In this document: positions 31,850 through 40,595 of the stretch, in pieces
Layout: each line of letters begins with the position of its first letter
How positions within the stretch are numbered: position 1 is the stretch's first letter
DNA from: Oryzobacter faecalis
GTDB lineage: Bacteria; Actinomycetota; Actinomycetes; Actinomycetales; Dermatophilaceae
Direction of reading: 5' to 3'
Length of the DNA: 64,000 nucleotides
NCBI RefSeq assembly: GCF_046764005.1
Contig: NZ_JBKOFW010000010.1
Coordinates: forward strand, 44,522-108,521
Program-made: the position numbers and the translations under genes
The notes under the pieces: generated by a model
What the model was told of the DNA's origin: nothing
The model's database searches: none
Seen by the model: the letters and a program-made list of their open reading frames with translations, nothing else

Positions 31850-32719
31850 GTGCGTGTCGCCCCGTCGGTCTCGGTCGTCATCCCCGTGCGCAACGGGGCC
31901 GACCTGCTGCCCGAGCAGCTCGACGCCCTCGCCGCGCAGACGACACGGGACTTCGAGGTCGTCCTCTCGGACAACGGCAGCACCGACGACACGGTCGACG
32001 TCGCGCTCGCCCGTGCCGACGAGCTGCGCCTGCGGGTCGTCGACTCCTCCCAGCGCCCCGGCGTCTCGCACGCCCGCAACGTCGGCATCCGGAACGCCGC
32101 CGCGAGCAAGGTCCTCATCTGCGACGCCGACGACGTCGTCGACCCGGGGTGGGTGGCCGCGATGGCGGAGGCTCTCGACCGCGACGACGTGGTCTGCGGC
32201 CGCCTCGACATCTCGCGGGTCAACCCGCCCGTCGTCCAGTCCTGGTCGGGCGCTCCGCCCGCGGACTCCCTCCCCTCGACCATGCGGTTCCTGCCGTACG
32301 CCTACGGGGGCAACCTGGGCCTGCGGCGCACCGTCATCGACGTCGTCGGCGAGTTCGACCCGGAGTTCGTGGGGGGCCACGAGGAGGTCGACTTCGGGTG
32401 GCGGGTGCAGCAGGCGGGGCTGACGATCGGGTTCGTCCCCGACGCCGTCATCCACTATCGGCTGCGGCCCTCCCTGCGGGGCACGATGCGCCAGCGCTTC
32501 TGGTACGGCCGCTCGTACGCCCAGCTGTACCGGCGGTTCCGCGACGACGGGATCCCGCGCACGCCGTGGCGGGACGAGGCCCGCTTCTACGCGCGGCTCG
32601 TGCGCAGCCTTCCCCGCGACGCCCGGGCCGGGCGCACGGGCTTCTGGCTCGTCACGGCCGCCTGGACCGCCGGCCGCCTCGCCGGCGACGTGCGCTACCG
32701 CGTCAGGTGCCCTCTCTGA
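31850..32719 (+). CDS. Family 2 glycosyltransferase
   Basis: 289 residues. VSVVIPVRNGADLLPEQLDALAAQ, VVLSDNGSTDDTVDVA, RPGVSHARNVGIRNA, ICDADDVVDPGWVAAM (DxD-type metal site) and EEVDFGWRVQQAG (late ED) define a GT-A enzyme. GTG 31850 is leaderless: TACGAT plus six bases. It is strikingly similar in motif wording to the GT2 at 34009, and the two flank a Wzy/ligase-like gene on the opposite strand. It is convergent with that gene and overlaps its 3' end by 17 bases. Confidence 0.88.
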   Translation: MRVAPSVSVVIPVRNGADLLPEQLDALAAQTTRDFEVVLSDNGSTDDTVDVALARADELRLRVVDSSQRPGVSHARNVGIRNAAASKVLICDADDVVDPGWVAAMAEALDRDDVVCGRLDISRVNPPVVQSWSGAPPADSLPSTMRFLPYAYGGNLGLRRTVIDVVGEFDPEFVGGHEEVDFGWRVQQAGLTIGFVPDAVIHYRLRPSLRGTMRQRFWYGRSYAQLYRRFRDDGIPRTPWRDEARFYARLVRSLPRDARAGRTGFWLVTAAWTAGRLAGDVRYRVRCPL

Positions 32720-33941
32720 CCGAGGCGCGGTGCGCCGCGATGAGGGCGTCGTGGACGCCGACGGGCTCCGGCGGCGGCGGCACGTGCGTGCGCCAGTGGT
32801 GGACGTACAGCCCGATCGCCACGGCCATGCTCACGCTGGTGAGGGAGAACCCGATGTTGAGCGAGCAGACCAGCCCCGCGAGGATCGCCCCCTCGTACCA
32901 CCCGTTGCGCGCCTCCCGCGGCACCCGGTGCAGCCCCCAGACGAGGGCGGCGAGTGCGACGAGGAGGATCGCGGCCGCCGGGATGCCGCCCTCGACCTGG
33001 AGGGCGCGGTAGCTGTTGTGGAACCACAGGGGCGCCCCGTCGACCTCCGCGTGCGCGGACCCCAGCCCCATGCCGGTCCAGCCGGCATCGCGCACCATCA
33101 TCTGCTCGACGAGGGCGAGCCGCTGCCGCAGGTGGTCCGAGCCGGCGCGCTCGGCGAAGAAGCCGCCGTCGCGCGCGAGGCCGACGAGCAGCTGGTAGAC
33201 CGGCCACGCGACCGCCAGCGCGACGAGCGTCGCGATGCGGGACAGGCGAGGCGCCAGCAGCGCCCACGCCGTGGCCGCGGCGAGGGCGAAGAGGCTGGTG
33301 CGCGAGACGGTGAGGACGACGGTGCCGAACAGCACCAGCCACAGCGGCCAGAGCCGTTGCCCGCGTTCGCTGCGGGCGGCGAGGAGCACGCACCCGATGG
33401 TGACGATGACGAACCCGGCACCGTTGGGGTCGCCGAGGTAGCCCGTGATGCGGCCCTCGTAGCCGCTCGTGTCGCGGGTCAGGACCGCGTGGACGATGCC
33501 GACGCCGAGGCCGAGGGTGAGCCCGGCGACCACCGACGGGACGTGGAGGCGCCCCTGTCCCAGCACCCAGGCCAGGCCGAGGAGGATGAGCAGGTTCCCG
33601 GTGCGGCGCACCTCGAGGCCCGAGAAGACGGCCGAGGACGCGACGAGCCAGAGCACCACCGCGACGAGGGCGCCGGTGAGGAGCTGCGGCCGGACGGCCG
33701 CAGCGACCGGTGGCCGGGACAGCGCGAGGAGGACGAGGAACGCAGCGGCCACCGTGCTGAAGGGGATGCCGCTGACGGTCGGCCGGAGGGGGAGGAGCGC
33801 CGAGAGCACGACGACGAGGAGCTGCAGCTGGCCGAGCCCCGCGGCGACCGCCCGAGCCCGGGTGGCGCCTGCGGTGGGCTGTTCGTCGAGCACCCGCTGC
33901 ACCGTCGACCTCCCGCCGGGGTCGAATCCGTCGTTCGCCAC
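32703..33941 (-). CDS. Wzy/O-antigen ligase-like polytopic membrane protein
   Basis: 412 residues, at least ten hydrophobic segments, e.g. LLVVVLSALLPL, STVAAAFLVLLAL, LVAVVLWLVASSAVFSGL, LLILLGLAWVLGQG, VVLTVSRTSLFALAAA, AILLVALAALVWGL. A larger loop near residue 255-330 carries RLALVEQMMVRDAGWTGMGLGSAH and WFHNSYRAL; such a loop with His/Arg residues is typical of O-antigen polymerases and ligases. GTG 33941 is chosen because the in-frame ATG at 33968 lies inside the -10 region. It probably polymerises or transfers surface glycan made by the neighbouring glycosyltransferases. Confidence 0.75.
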   Translation of the reverse strand: MANDGFDPGGRSTVQRVLDEQPTAGATRARAVAAGLGQLQLLVVVLSALLPLRPTVSGIPFSTVAAAFLVLLALSRPPVAAAVRPQLLTGALVAVVLWLVASSAVFSGLEVRRTGNLLILLGLAWVLGQGRLHVPSVVAGLTLGLGVGIVHAVLTRDTSGYEGRITGYLGDPNGAGFVIVTIGCVLLAARSERGQRLWPLWLVLFGTVVLTVSRTSLFALAAATAWALLAPRLSRIATLVALAVAWPVYQLLVGLARDGGFFAERAGSDHLRQRLALVEQMMVRDAGWTGMGLGSAHAEVDGAPLWFHNSYRALQVEGGIPAAAILLVALAALVWGLHRVPREARNGWYEGAILAGLVCSLNIGFSLTSVSMAVAIGLYVHHWRTHVPPPPEPVGVHDALIAAHRASVREGT

Positions 33942-33962
33942 GGGACCCGCTAGATGGTCACC

Positions 33963-33969
33963 TAGCATA
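33963..33969. promoter_or_regulatory. Overlapping divergent -10 boxes
   Basis: TAGCAT on the plus strand (33963-33968) and TATGCT on the minus strand (33969-33964) share five bases. They would serve the GT2 at 34009 and the Wzy-like gene at 33941, making the two promoters mutually exclusive. Confidence 0.5.
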
Positions 33970-34008
33970 GCCGCGCAGGTCAGGCCGCACCGGAGAAGGG
34001 GGAATCCC

Positions 34009-34950
34009 GTGGACTCCCAGCCGGGTGCCGAGGACCGCCCCCGCCCCCGGGTCTCCGTGGTCGTCGTCGTCAAGGACGGCGAGGCCCACCTCGGCCGCCA
34101 GCTGGCCGCGCTCGACGCCCAGGTGGGGTCGCCGTCGTTCGAGGTCGTCGTCGCCGACAACGGCTCTCGCGACGGCACGGCGACCCTGGCGCGGGCGTGG
34201 GCTCAGGGGCCGCTGCACGCTCCCGCCGCTGCCGTCGTCCTCGACGCCGGCGCCCGTCCGGGCATCCCCTACGCCCGCAACCTGGGGGTGCTCGCCTCGC
34301 GTGGCGAGGTCATCGCCTTCTGCGACGCCGACGACGTCGTGGCCCCGGACTGGGTGGCTGCCCTCGAGCGCGCGGTCACCGGACCGGGACTCGTCGGGGG
34401 CCGCAAGGACGCGGTCGGCGAGGACGGCCGGCCCCGGGACGGCGTGACCGTGCGCGGGCTGACCGGCACCGCCTACCTGCCCTTCGCCGCGACCTGCAAC
34501 CTCGCCGTCACGCGCGACTGCTTCTTCGACCTCGGGGGCTTCGACGAGTCGCTGCCGCCCTACGGCTTCGAGGACGTCGACTTCTGCTGGCGCGCCCAGC
34601 TCGCCGGGTACCCGCTCGTGTACGCCGACGACGCCGCCGTGACCTTCACCGTGACCAACAAGCTGCGGGCGGTCCGCAAGGAGTTCCTCCTCGCCAAGGC
34701 CCGGATGGCGATCGTGCGGCGCCACCCGCGCTTCGACCCGGCGCCCTACTCGCTGTCGTACTGCGTGCTCGACGTCGTGCGCAGCGCGGCCCTGCTCCCC
34801 GTGCGGATGGTGCGCCCGAGGGCCGCGCGCACCCGCGAGGTCCGGTGGTTCGTCGACACGGTCGGCCGCCTCGCCGGCTACTGGCACTACTCGGTGCGCG
34901 GCAGGGACGCCCGGCCCGTGCTGCTCACCGCCGACCCCCTGGCGCCGTAG
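34009..34950 (+). CDS. Family 2 glycosyltransferase
   Basis: 313 residues. VSVVVVVKDGEAHLGRQLAALDAQ, VVVADNGSRDGTATLA, RPGIPYARNLGVLASRG, AFCDADDVVAPDWVAALE and EDVDFCWRAQLAGYPLV mark a GT-A glycosyltransferase closely related to the one at 31850. GTG 34009 follows GGAGAAGGGGGA at good spacing, with a leader of about 34 nt from the TAGCAT box. The C-terminal VLDVVRSAALLPVRM may be a membrane-associated helix. Donor unknown. Confidence 0.88.
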   Translation: MDSQPGAEDRPRPRVSVVVVVKDGEAHLGRQLAALDAQVGSPSFEVVVADNGSRDGTATLARAWAQGPLHAPAAAVVLDAGARPGIPYARNLGVLASRGEVIAFCDADDVVAPDWVAALERAVTGPGLVGGRKDAVGEDGRPRDGVTVRGLTGTAYLPFAATCNLAVTRDCFFDLGGFDESLPPYGFEDVDFCWRAQLAGYPLVYADDAAVTFTVTNKLRAVRKEFLLAKARMAIVRRHPRFDPAPYSLSYCVLDVVRSAALLPVRMVRPRAARTREVRWFVDTVGRLAGYWHYSVRGRDARPVLLTADPLAP

Positions 34951-34966
34951 GCGGTCCGGCGGCCGG

Positions 34967-35602
34967 TCAGCCCAGCAGGGTCCGCAGCACGGGTTCGAGG
35001 GCGCGGAAGGCGTTGCCGCGGTGGGAGATCGCGTTCTTCTCCTCGTCCGTGTACTCGGCGAGCGTCCGCGTGTCGCCGGTCGGCACGAAGGCGGGGTCGT
35101 AGCCGAAGCCGTTGGTGCCGCGGGGCTCGCGGGCCAGGAACCCCTCGACCCGGCCCTCGACCCCCTCGACGCGGCCGTCGGGCATCGCGACGACCGCGGC
35201 GCACACGAAGGCAGCGGCCCGGTGCTCGTCGGGCACGTCGCCGACCTGCTCGAGGAGGAGGGTGAGGTTCGCGCGGTCCCGGTCGGCCCGCGCCGCGCCC
35301 TCCCCCGCGACCGAGCCGGACCAGCGCGCGGAGAAGACGCCGGGCGACCCGCCGAGCACCTCGACCGCCAGGCCCGAGTCGTCGGCGACGGCCGGCAGGC
35401 CCGTGGCCTCGGCGAGGGCGACGGCCTTGAGCCGCGCGTTGCCGAGGAAGGTCACCTCGGTCTCGGGGACGTCCGGGGCACCCGGCACGTCGTCGGCGCC
35501 GACGACCTCGAGCCCGAGCTCGTCGACGAGCCCCGCGAGGATCTGGCGCAGCTCGTGGACCTTGTGCTCGTTGCGGGTCGCGAGGACGAGGCGACGCGTC
35601 AT
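34967..35602 (-). CDS. rdgB: XTP/dITP diphosphatase (RdgB/HAM1)
   Basis: 211 residues. LVLATRNEHKVHELRQIL, LPAVADDSGLAVEVLGGSPGVFSARW, read as ADDSGLAV and GVFSARW, and GTNGFGYDPAFVP, EEKNAISHRGNAFRAL are all family-defining. It hydrolyses non-canonical purine NTPs to monophosphates to sanitise the nucleotide pool. Its ATG at 35602 overlaps the rph stop as ATGA. The murI / MBL / rph / rdgB order is the same as in Mycobacterium tuberculosis. Confidence 0.96.
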   Translation of the reverse strand: MTRRLVLATRNEHKVHELRQILAGLVDELGLEVVGADDVPGAPDVPETEVTFLGNARLKAVALAEATGLPAVADDSGLAVEVLGGSPGVFSARWSGSVAGEGAARADRDRANLTLLLEQVGDVPDEHRAAAFVCAAVVAMPDGRVEGVEGRVEGFLAREPRGTNGFGYDPAFVPTGDTRTLAEYTDEEKNAISHRGNAFRALEPVLRTLLG

Positions 35603-36354
35603 CGGGTGCGCTCCCTCGGGGCACCGGCGAGCGCCTCCTGCTGGAGGCGGGTCAGCTCGGCGCACCCGGTCGTGGCCAGGTCGAGGAGGCCGCCGAGGAG
35701 GTCGCGGTCGAACGGCTCGCCCTCGGCGGTGCCCTGCACCTCGACGAAGCGTCCGTCGCCGGTCATGACGACGTTCATGTCGGTCTGCGCGGTGGAGTCC
35801 TCGGGGTAGTCGAGGTCGAGGACCGGGCGGCCGTCGACGAGCCCGACGCTGACGGCCGCGATCGACCCGGTGAGCGGGGTGGCCGAGGCGGCGATGAGGC
35901 CGCGGGCGCGGGCGTCCTCGATCGCGTCGGCGAGCGCGACCCAGGCCCCGGTGATGGCCGCGGTGCGGGTTCCGCCGTCCGCCTGGAGGACGTCGCAGTC
36001 GAGGACGATCGTGTTCTCGCCCAGCGCCTTCGTGTCGATGACGGCGCGCAGGCTGCGACCGACGAGCCGGCTGATCTCGTGGGTGCGGCCACCGACCTTG
36101 CCGCGGCGCGACTCGCGGTCTGAGCGCGTGTTCGTCGAGCGCGGGAGCATCTCGTACTCGGCGGTGACCCAGCCGGCGCCCTTCCCCTTCAGCCAGCGGG
36201 GCACGCCCTCGGTGAAGGAGGCGGCGCACAGGACGCGGGTGCGTCCGAACTCGACGAGGACGCTGCCCTCGGCGTGGTCGAGCCAGTTGCGCGTGATGCG
36301 CACCTCGCGGAGCTGGTCGGGGGTACGGCCGTCGTGGCGGGTGGAGTCGGTCAC
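35599..36354 (-). CDS. rph: Ribonuclease PH
   Basis: 251 residues. PDQLREVRITRNWLDHAEGSVLVEFGRTRVLCAAS, read as RTRVLCAAS, plus YEMLPRSTNTRSDRES, GRSLRAVIDTKALGENTI, DCDVLQADGGTRTAAITGA and GFVEVQGTAE-like FVEVQGTAEG are hallmarks of this phosphorolytic 3'-5' exoribonuclease, which trims tRNA 3' ends. GTG 36354 lies seven bases after TAGCCT, a leaderless start, so rph-rdgB may have its own promoter besides read-through from murI. Confidence 0.96.
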   Translation of the reverse strand: MTDSTRHDGRTPDQLREVRITRNWLDHAEGSVLVEFGRTRVLCAASFTEGVPRWLKGKGAGWVTAEYEMLPRSTNTRSDRESRRGKVGGRTHEISRLVGRSLRAVIDTKALGENTIVLDCDVLQADGGTRTAAITGAWVALADAIEDARARGLIAASATPLTGSIAAVSVGLVDGRPVLDLDYPEDSTAQTDMNVVMTGDGRFVEVQGTAEGEPFDRDLLGGLLDLATTGCAELTRLQQEALAGAPRERTR

Positions 36355-36424
36355 GCGGCCAAGGCTAACCACGGGCGCGACGGCCGCCGCCACCGTCCTC
36401 GCCGCGGGACCTGGCCCGAACCGC

Positions 36425-37726
36425 TCAGTCGTCCGCGACCTCGGGCGGCCACACGACCCGGAACCGCTCGAAGCAGACCTCCAGGTCGTCGGAGAACGGC
36501 ACCCCGATGCGCTCGCACTCGCGCGCGAAGTAGCGGCGGTGGCCGTCGAGCCACGACGCGAGCGTGCGGTCGTCCTCGCCCTCGTCCCAGGCGAACCGCT
36601 CGTCGACGCTGTGGAGCGGCCCGACCCGCAGCTCGGTGGAGCGCAGGACGGCCCGGGGGCGCCCGGAGCCGTCGCAGGCGACCCAGTGCGACCCGGCGCG
36701 CGGCAGGGGGTCGCCGTCGTGGGCGTAGGAGGCGACGAGCCCGGCGGTGGCCCGCTTGGGTCCGTCGACGACGAGGGCGATGAGCTCGTCGGCGAGCGCG
36801 GTCGAGTCGCCGAACGCCTCGACCGCCGGCTCGTCCTCCGGGGCGAGGTGCGGGTGCGCCGCGCGGTAGGCGGCCCACAGGGCCAGGCCGGCGGCCCGGT
36901 CGACGGTGACACCGGCCCCCACCGTGGCGTCGTCACCACCGGGTGACGAAGGCGCCGCGGGCAGGTCGTACGTCGCGCCGGCCCGGGCCAGCTCGACGTC
37001 CCCCGGCCACACCGCGGCGGCCTGCTCCCGGCACACCTCGGGGTCGTTCCACGCGGGCAGGTGGGTGAGGACGAGCCGGCGCACTCCCCCCGCTCGCGCG
37101 GCCGCGGCGCCCGCCCGCGAGCCGGAGAGGTGGATCCCCTCGACGTGGTCGCGCCCGTCGACGAAGGCGGCGTCCACGAGCGCGAGGTCGGCGCCGGCGA
37201 GGAGCGGGTCGAGGGCGGGGCAGTCGTCGGTGTCGCCGGTGAAGGAGAGGACGGCGCCGTCGGCCTCGACCCGGTAGCCGTACGCCTCGACCGGGTGGTT
37301 GACGGCGACCGGCGTGACGGTGAACGGGCCGACCGTGAAGGCTTCGCGGTCTCTGACGACGGCGAAGGCGAACTCGCTCTCCATCCCGCCGGGCTCGAGG
37401 CCGTGGTACATCGTCGAGAGGCGCTCGGCGGTGCCGGCCGGCCCGTGCACCGGAAGGCGTTGCGGCAGAGGGCCTTCGGGGCGGTAGCGACGCACGACGT
37501 AGAGTCCGCACAGGTCGACGCAGTGGTCGGGGTGCAGGTGGCTGAGGACGACCGCGTCGAGCGTGTCGGGCGCCAGGTGGCGCTGCAGAGCACCGAGGGC
37601 TCCGCTGCCGAGGTCGAGGAGGAGGTTCCAGGTGCGCCCGTCGGCGTCGGCCTGCACGAGGTAGCAGGACGAGGCCGACTCGGGCCCGGAGAACGAGCCG
37701 GAGCACCCGACGACGGTGACCCTCAT
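36425..37726 (-). CDS. Rv1339-like MBL-fold hydrolase fused to a C-terminal ASCH domain
   Basis: 433 residues. Residues 1-255 are a metallo-beta-lactamase fold: SHLHPDHCVDL (62-72), NHPVEAYGYRVE, SFTGDTDDCPAL, LVLTHLPAWND (219-228). In M. tuberculosis the protein encoded between murI and rph, Rv1339, is a cAMP phosphodiesterase of this type. Residues about 282-430 form a second domain, LWAAYRAAHPH, DELIALVVDGPKRATAGLVASY, AGSHWVACDGSGRPRAVLRSTE, FARECERIGVPFSDDLEVCFERFRVV in pieces, matching the ASCH/EVE-like RNA- or nucleoside-binding fold. Fusion of the two is unusual. The ATG overlaps the murI stop as ATGA. Activity of the fused ASCH domain is unknown. Confidence 0.85.
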   Translation of the reverse strand: MRVTVVGCSGSFSGPESASSCYLVQADADGRTWNLLLDLGSGALGALQRHLAPDTLDAVVLSHLHPDHCVDLCGLYVVRRYRPEGPLPQRLPVHGPAGTAERLSTMYHGLEPGGMESEFAFAVVRDREAFTVGPFTVTPVAVNHPVEAYGYRVEADGAVLSFTGDTDDCPALDPLLAGADLALVDAAFVDGRDHVEGIHLSGSRAGAAAARAGGVRRLVLTHLPAWNDPEVCREQAAAVWPGDVELARAGATYDLPAAPSSPGGDDATVGAGVTVDRAAGLALWAAYRAAHPHLAPEDEPAVEAFGDSTALADELIALVVDGPKRATAGLVASYAHDGDPLPRAGSHWVACDGSGRPRAVLRSTELRVGPLHSVDERFAWDEGEDDRTLASWLDGHRRYFARECERIGVPFSDDLEVCFERFRVVWPPEVADD

Positions 37727-38550
37727 GCCGGCCCCACCGCGGCGACGGGCACGGGCGCCGTGAACACCGGCCCGAGGCGCGAGCCCACCCCGAGGAACCG
37801 CGACGCCAGGCGCCGGAACTCGTCGGGGTCGCCGGTGGTCGTGAAGCCGTGGTCGGGCTCGGGCAGGTCGTCGGGCCGCAGCGCGTCGGCGTCCGCGAGC
37901 ACCCGGTAGACGTCCTTGGCCGTCTCCTCGGCGGAGGAGACGAGGGTGACGTCGTCGCCCATGACGTACGAGATCACCGCCGTGAGGAGCGGGTAGTGGG
38001 TGCAGCCGAGGACGACGGTGTCGACCCCGTGCTCGCGCAGGGGGTCGAGGTACTCGTGGGCGACGCCGACGAGCTCGGGGCCCCCGGTGACCCCGCGCTC
38101 GACGAACTCGACGAACCGCGGGCAGGGGGTGCTCGTGACGTCGAGGTGCGGCGCCGCCGCGAAGGCGTCGAGGTAGGCGCCCGACTGGTGGGTGCCGACG
38201 GTGGAGATGACGCCGACCCGACCGGTGCGGGTGGCCGCGGCGGCGCGCCGGACGGCCGGGCGGATGACCTCGACGACGGGGACGTCGTAGCGCTCGCGGG
38301 CGTCGTGGAGGACGGCCGCGCTCGCGGTGTTGCACGCGATGACGAGCACCTTGACCCCGTGGTCGACGAGCCGGTCGAGGCACTCGATGGCGAACTGGCG
38401 GGTCTGCGCGATCGGCCGTGGGCCGTAGGGGGCGCGGGCGGTGTCACCGAAGTAGGCCACCGACTCGTGCGGCAGCTGGTCGAGGATCGCGCGCATCACG
38501 GTGAGCCCGCCGTAGCCGGAGTCGAACACCCCGATCGGTTGGTCAGCCAC
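37723..38550 (-). CDS. murI: Glutamate racemase
   Basis: 275 residues. IGVFDSGYGGLTVMRAI, YFGDTARAPYG, VIACNTASAAVL (first catalytic Cys), GCTHYPLL (second catalytic Cys) and GTHQSGAY are the family motifs. It makes D-glutamate for peptidoglycan. The GTG start is leaderless, with TAACCT six bases upstream. It opens the murI - MBL/ASCH - (rph - rdgB) gene string. Confidence 0.96.
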   Translation of the reverse strand: MADQPIGVFDSGYGGLTVMRAILDQLPHESVAYFGDTARAPYGPRPIAQTRQFAIECLDRLVDHGVKVLVIACNTASAAVLHDARERYDVPVVEVIRPAVRRAAAATRTGRVGVISTVGTHQSGAYLDAFAAAPHLDVTSTPCPRFVEFVERGVTGGPELVGVAHEYLDPLREHGVDTVVLGCTHYPLLTAVISYVMGDDVTLVSSAEETAKDVYRVLADADALRPDDLPEPDHGFTTTGDPDEFRRLASRFLGVGSRLGPVFTAPVPVAAVGPA

Positions 38551-38642
38551 CCCTGAAGGTTATGGGGAGCCGCCGACGGTTCGTCCGCCGACCGGCCGTC
38601 GCGCGCGTCACAGGCGGACGGCGGCGGGTCCGGGGCGCCCCG

Positions 38643-40466
38643 TCAGGGCGCCGCGTCGCGCGCGCCCTCGACGTCGTCCGGCTCGAGGGCGGCGAGGGCG
38701 ACGAGCTCGGCGAAGTCCGCGTTCTGCCGCCGCACCTCGTCGAAGGAGCCCTGGGCGCGCACGACGCCGCCGTCGAGGTAGACGAGCCGGTCGGCGTGGC
38801 GGACCGTGGAGAGCCGGTGGGCCACGACGACGACGGTGATGTCGCCCGAGAGCGACCCGATCGTCTCGGTCACCGAGCGCTCGGTCTTGTTGTCGAGGGC
38901 CGAGGTGGCCTCGTCGAGGACGAGCAGGCGGGGGCGGCGGTAGAGGGCGCGAGCGATGCCGACGCGCTGGCGCTGCCCGCCGGACAGCCGCACGCCGCGC
39001 TCCCCCACCCAGCTGTGCAGGCCCTCGGGCAGCTCGGCGACGACGTGCTCGAGGTTGGCCCGCCGGACGCACTCGAGGACGAGGGCGTCGTCGACGTCCT
39101 CCGGCCGCTCCCCGAACGCGATGTTGGCGGCGAGGGAGGCGTCGGCGAGGTAGACGTCCTGGGGCACGACCGCGAGCGTGGACTGCCAGCCGACGAGGTT
39201 GTCCATGACGTCGCGCCCTCCGGCCGTGATCCGGCCACGCGTCGGCTCGTGCAGCCCGAGGAGGAGGTCGACGAAGGTGCTCTTGCCGGCCCCGCTCGAG
39301 CCGACGACGGCCAGCGAGGTGCCGACGGGGACGGTGAGGTCGACCCCGCGCAGCACGTCGACGTCGGAGCCCGGGTACCGGTACCAGAGGTCCTCGACGC
39401 GCAGGTCACCGGCAGGGACGGGTCCCTCGGCGCGAGCCCGCGACCCGAGCTCGCGCTCGGCGGCCTCGAGGTCGCGCAGCTCGTCGATGACGAGGCGCAT
39501 CGGCTGGTCGGCGACGCGGGTCGTGCCCACCGAGCCGAGGAGGCGGACGAGGCTGGGCAGCAGCCGGCTGCCGGCGGCGACGAAGAGGCCGAGGGTGACG
39601 AGGGCGTCCTCCCCACCCGTGGCGAACAGCCCGGCGGCGAGGAGCCCGACGCCGGTGACGAAGATGACGTCGAAGAAGTACTTGGGGAACTCCGACCACA
39701 CCGCACCGGCCGCCCCCGCGTGCGCCGAGCGGCGGCGCGCGTCGAGGTACCGGTCCGAGAAGGTGCCCGCGGCATCGCGCAGCCTGATCTCCTTGACGGC
39801 GTTGAGCGACTGCAGGGCGAGGCGGTAGGCGTCCGTGGCGGCCTCGATGACGCGCGCGCCCGCGGCCCTGAGCCGCCGGCGGGTCAGCCGTTGGAGCAGG
39901 TACCCGGCGGTGCCGAAGTAGACGAGGGTGAACAGCGCGGGCCACGGGGCGACGACGACGAGGGCCGCCATGACGAAGACGATGTTCGACAGCTCGACGA
40001 GCACCTGGAGGCCGGCGACGACGCCCGTGTACGTCATCGCGATGCCGTCGTTGACGGTCCGCAGCAGCTCGGCCGGCGTGCGCCGGAGGTGGAACGCGTA
40101 GGGGGCGGACAGGTAGCGGCGCAGGACCGACGCCGACGTCACCGCCTGCTGGTCGGCGAGGAAGTGCACCTGCCAGCGCCGGAAGAGGAACGCCAGGACC
40201 GACTTCGTGACGAAGACGGCGATGACGAAGCCGCACACCAAGAGGACGAGGGACCGCTGGCCGGTGACCCCCGTGACCCGGCTGACCGTGCCCAGCGCGC
40301 CCTCGTCGACCGGGACCCCCGCGACGACCTGGAACAGGGGCAGGGTGGCGAGGACGCCGATGGTGTCGAGGAGGGAGAGCCCGACCGAACCCGCGGCGGC
40401 GAGCGCCAGCCGCCGCCGGGTGGACGGCGAGAACAGGGCTCCGAGCCCCGGGGGCACACCTCGCAC
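38643..40466 (-). CDS. ABC exporter, ATP-binding/permease fusion, likely glycan flippase or exporter
   Basis: 607 residues. About six transmembrane helices in residues 1-310, then an ATPase: Walker A VVGSSGAGKST, Q-loop AVVPQDVYLADASLAANI, signature RLSGGQRQRVGIARALYRRPRLL, Walker B LLVLDEATSALD, H-loop VVVAHRLSTVRHAD. The single-chain half transporter plus its neighbour glycosyltransferases suggest a PglK-like lipid-linked oligosaccharide flippase; substrate is inferred from context only. GTG 40466 has GGAGGACACGAG upstream and TAGCAT at 40503-40508 as probable -10. Divergent from the GT2 at 40596. Confidence 0.88.
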   Translation of the reverse strand: MRGVPPGLGALFSPSTRRRLALAAAGSVGLSLLDTIGVLATLPLFQVVAGVPVDEGALGTVSRVTGVTGQRSLVLLVCGFVIAVFVTKSVLAFLFRRWQVHFLADQQAVTSASVLRRYLSAPYAFHLRRTPAELLRTVNDGIAMTYTGVVAGLQVLVELSNIVFVMAALVVVAPWPALFTLVYFGTAGYLLQRLTRRRLRAAGARVIEAATDAYRLALQSLNAVKEIRLRDAAGTFSDRYLDARRRSAHAGAAGAVWSEFPKYFFDVIFVTGVGLLAAGLFATGGEDALVTLGLFVAAGSRLLPSLVRLLGSVGTTRVADQPMRLVIDELRDLEAAERELGSRARAEGPVPAGDLRVEDLWYRYPGSDVDVLRGVDLTVPVGTSLAVVGSSGAGKSTFVDLLLGLHEPTRGRITAGGRDVMDNLVGWQSTLAVVPQDVYLADASLAANIAFGERPEDVDDALVLECVRRANLEHVVAELPEGLHSWVGERGVRLSGGQRQRVGIARALYRRPRLLVLDEATSALDNKTERSVTETIGSLSGDITVVVVAHRLSTVRHADRLVYLDGGVVRAQGSFDEVRRQNADFAELVALAALEPDDVEGARDAAP

Positions 40467-40502
40467 CTCGTGTCCTCCGATGTCGCCGGTCGCCGCCTCG
40501 CG

Positions 40503-40508
40503 ATGCTA
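40503..40508 (-). promoter_or_regulatory. Probable -10 box (TAGCAT) of the ABC exporter
   Basis: Minus-strand TAGCAT about 37 bases before GTG 40466, leaving a leader of roughly 30 nt with an SD. Confidence 0.45.
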
Positions 40509-40582
40509 ACAAGGGTTCGGGCCCGCCGGGGGGTGCTCCGGGGACACCCGCCGAGCGTCCACGGGCGCGCCCCGCCGGGTGC

Positions 40583-40588
40583 GAGGAT
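40583..40588 (+). promoter_or_regulatory. Leaderless -10 box (GAGGAT) of the polysaccharide operon
   Basis: GAGGAT, seven bases, ATG at 40596. It would drive the seven overlapping genes up to 48626. Confidence 0.45.
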
Positions 40589-40595
40589 GACGCCC

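Noticed and set aside
33942..33968. ATG at 33968 as start of the Wzy-like gene
   Set aside because: It overlaps the minus-strand -10 box TATGCT, so it would not be transcribed from that promoter.
38562..40595. Frame extending the GT2 gene upstream to 38562, antisense to the ABC exporter
   Set aside because: The upstream part is low-complexity and opposes a real gene; the leaderless box fixes the GT2 start at 40596.
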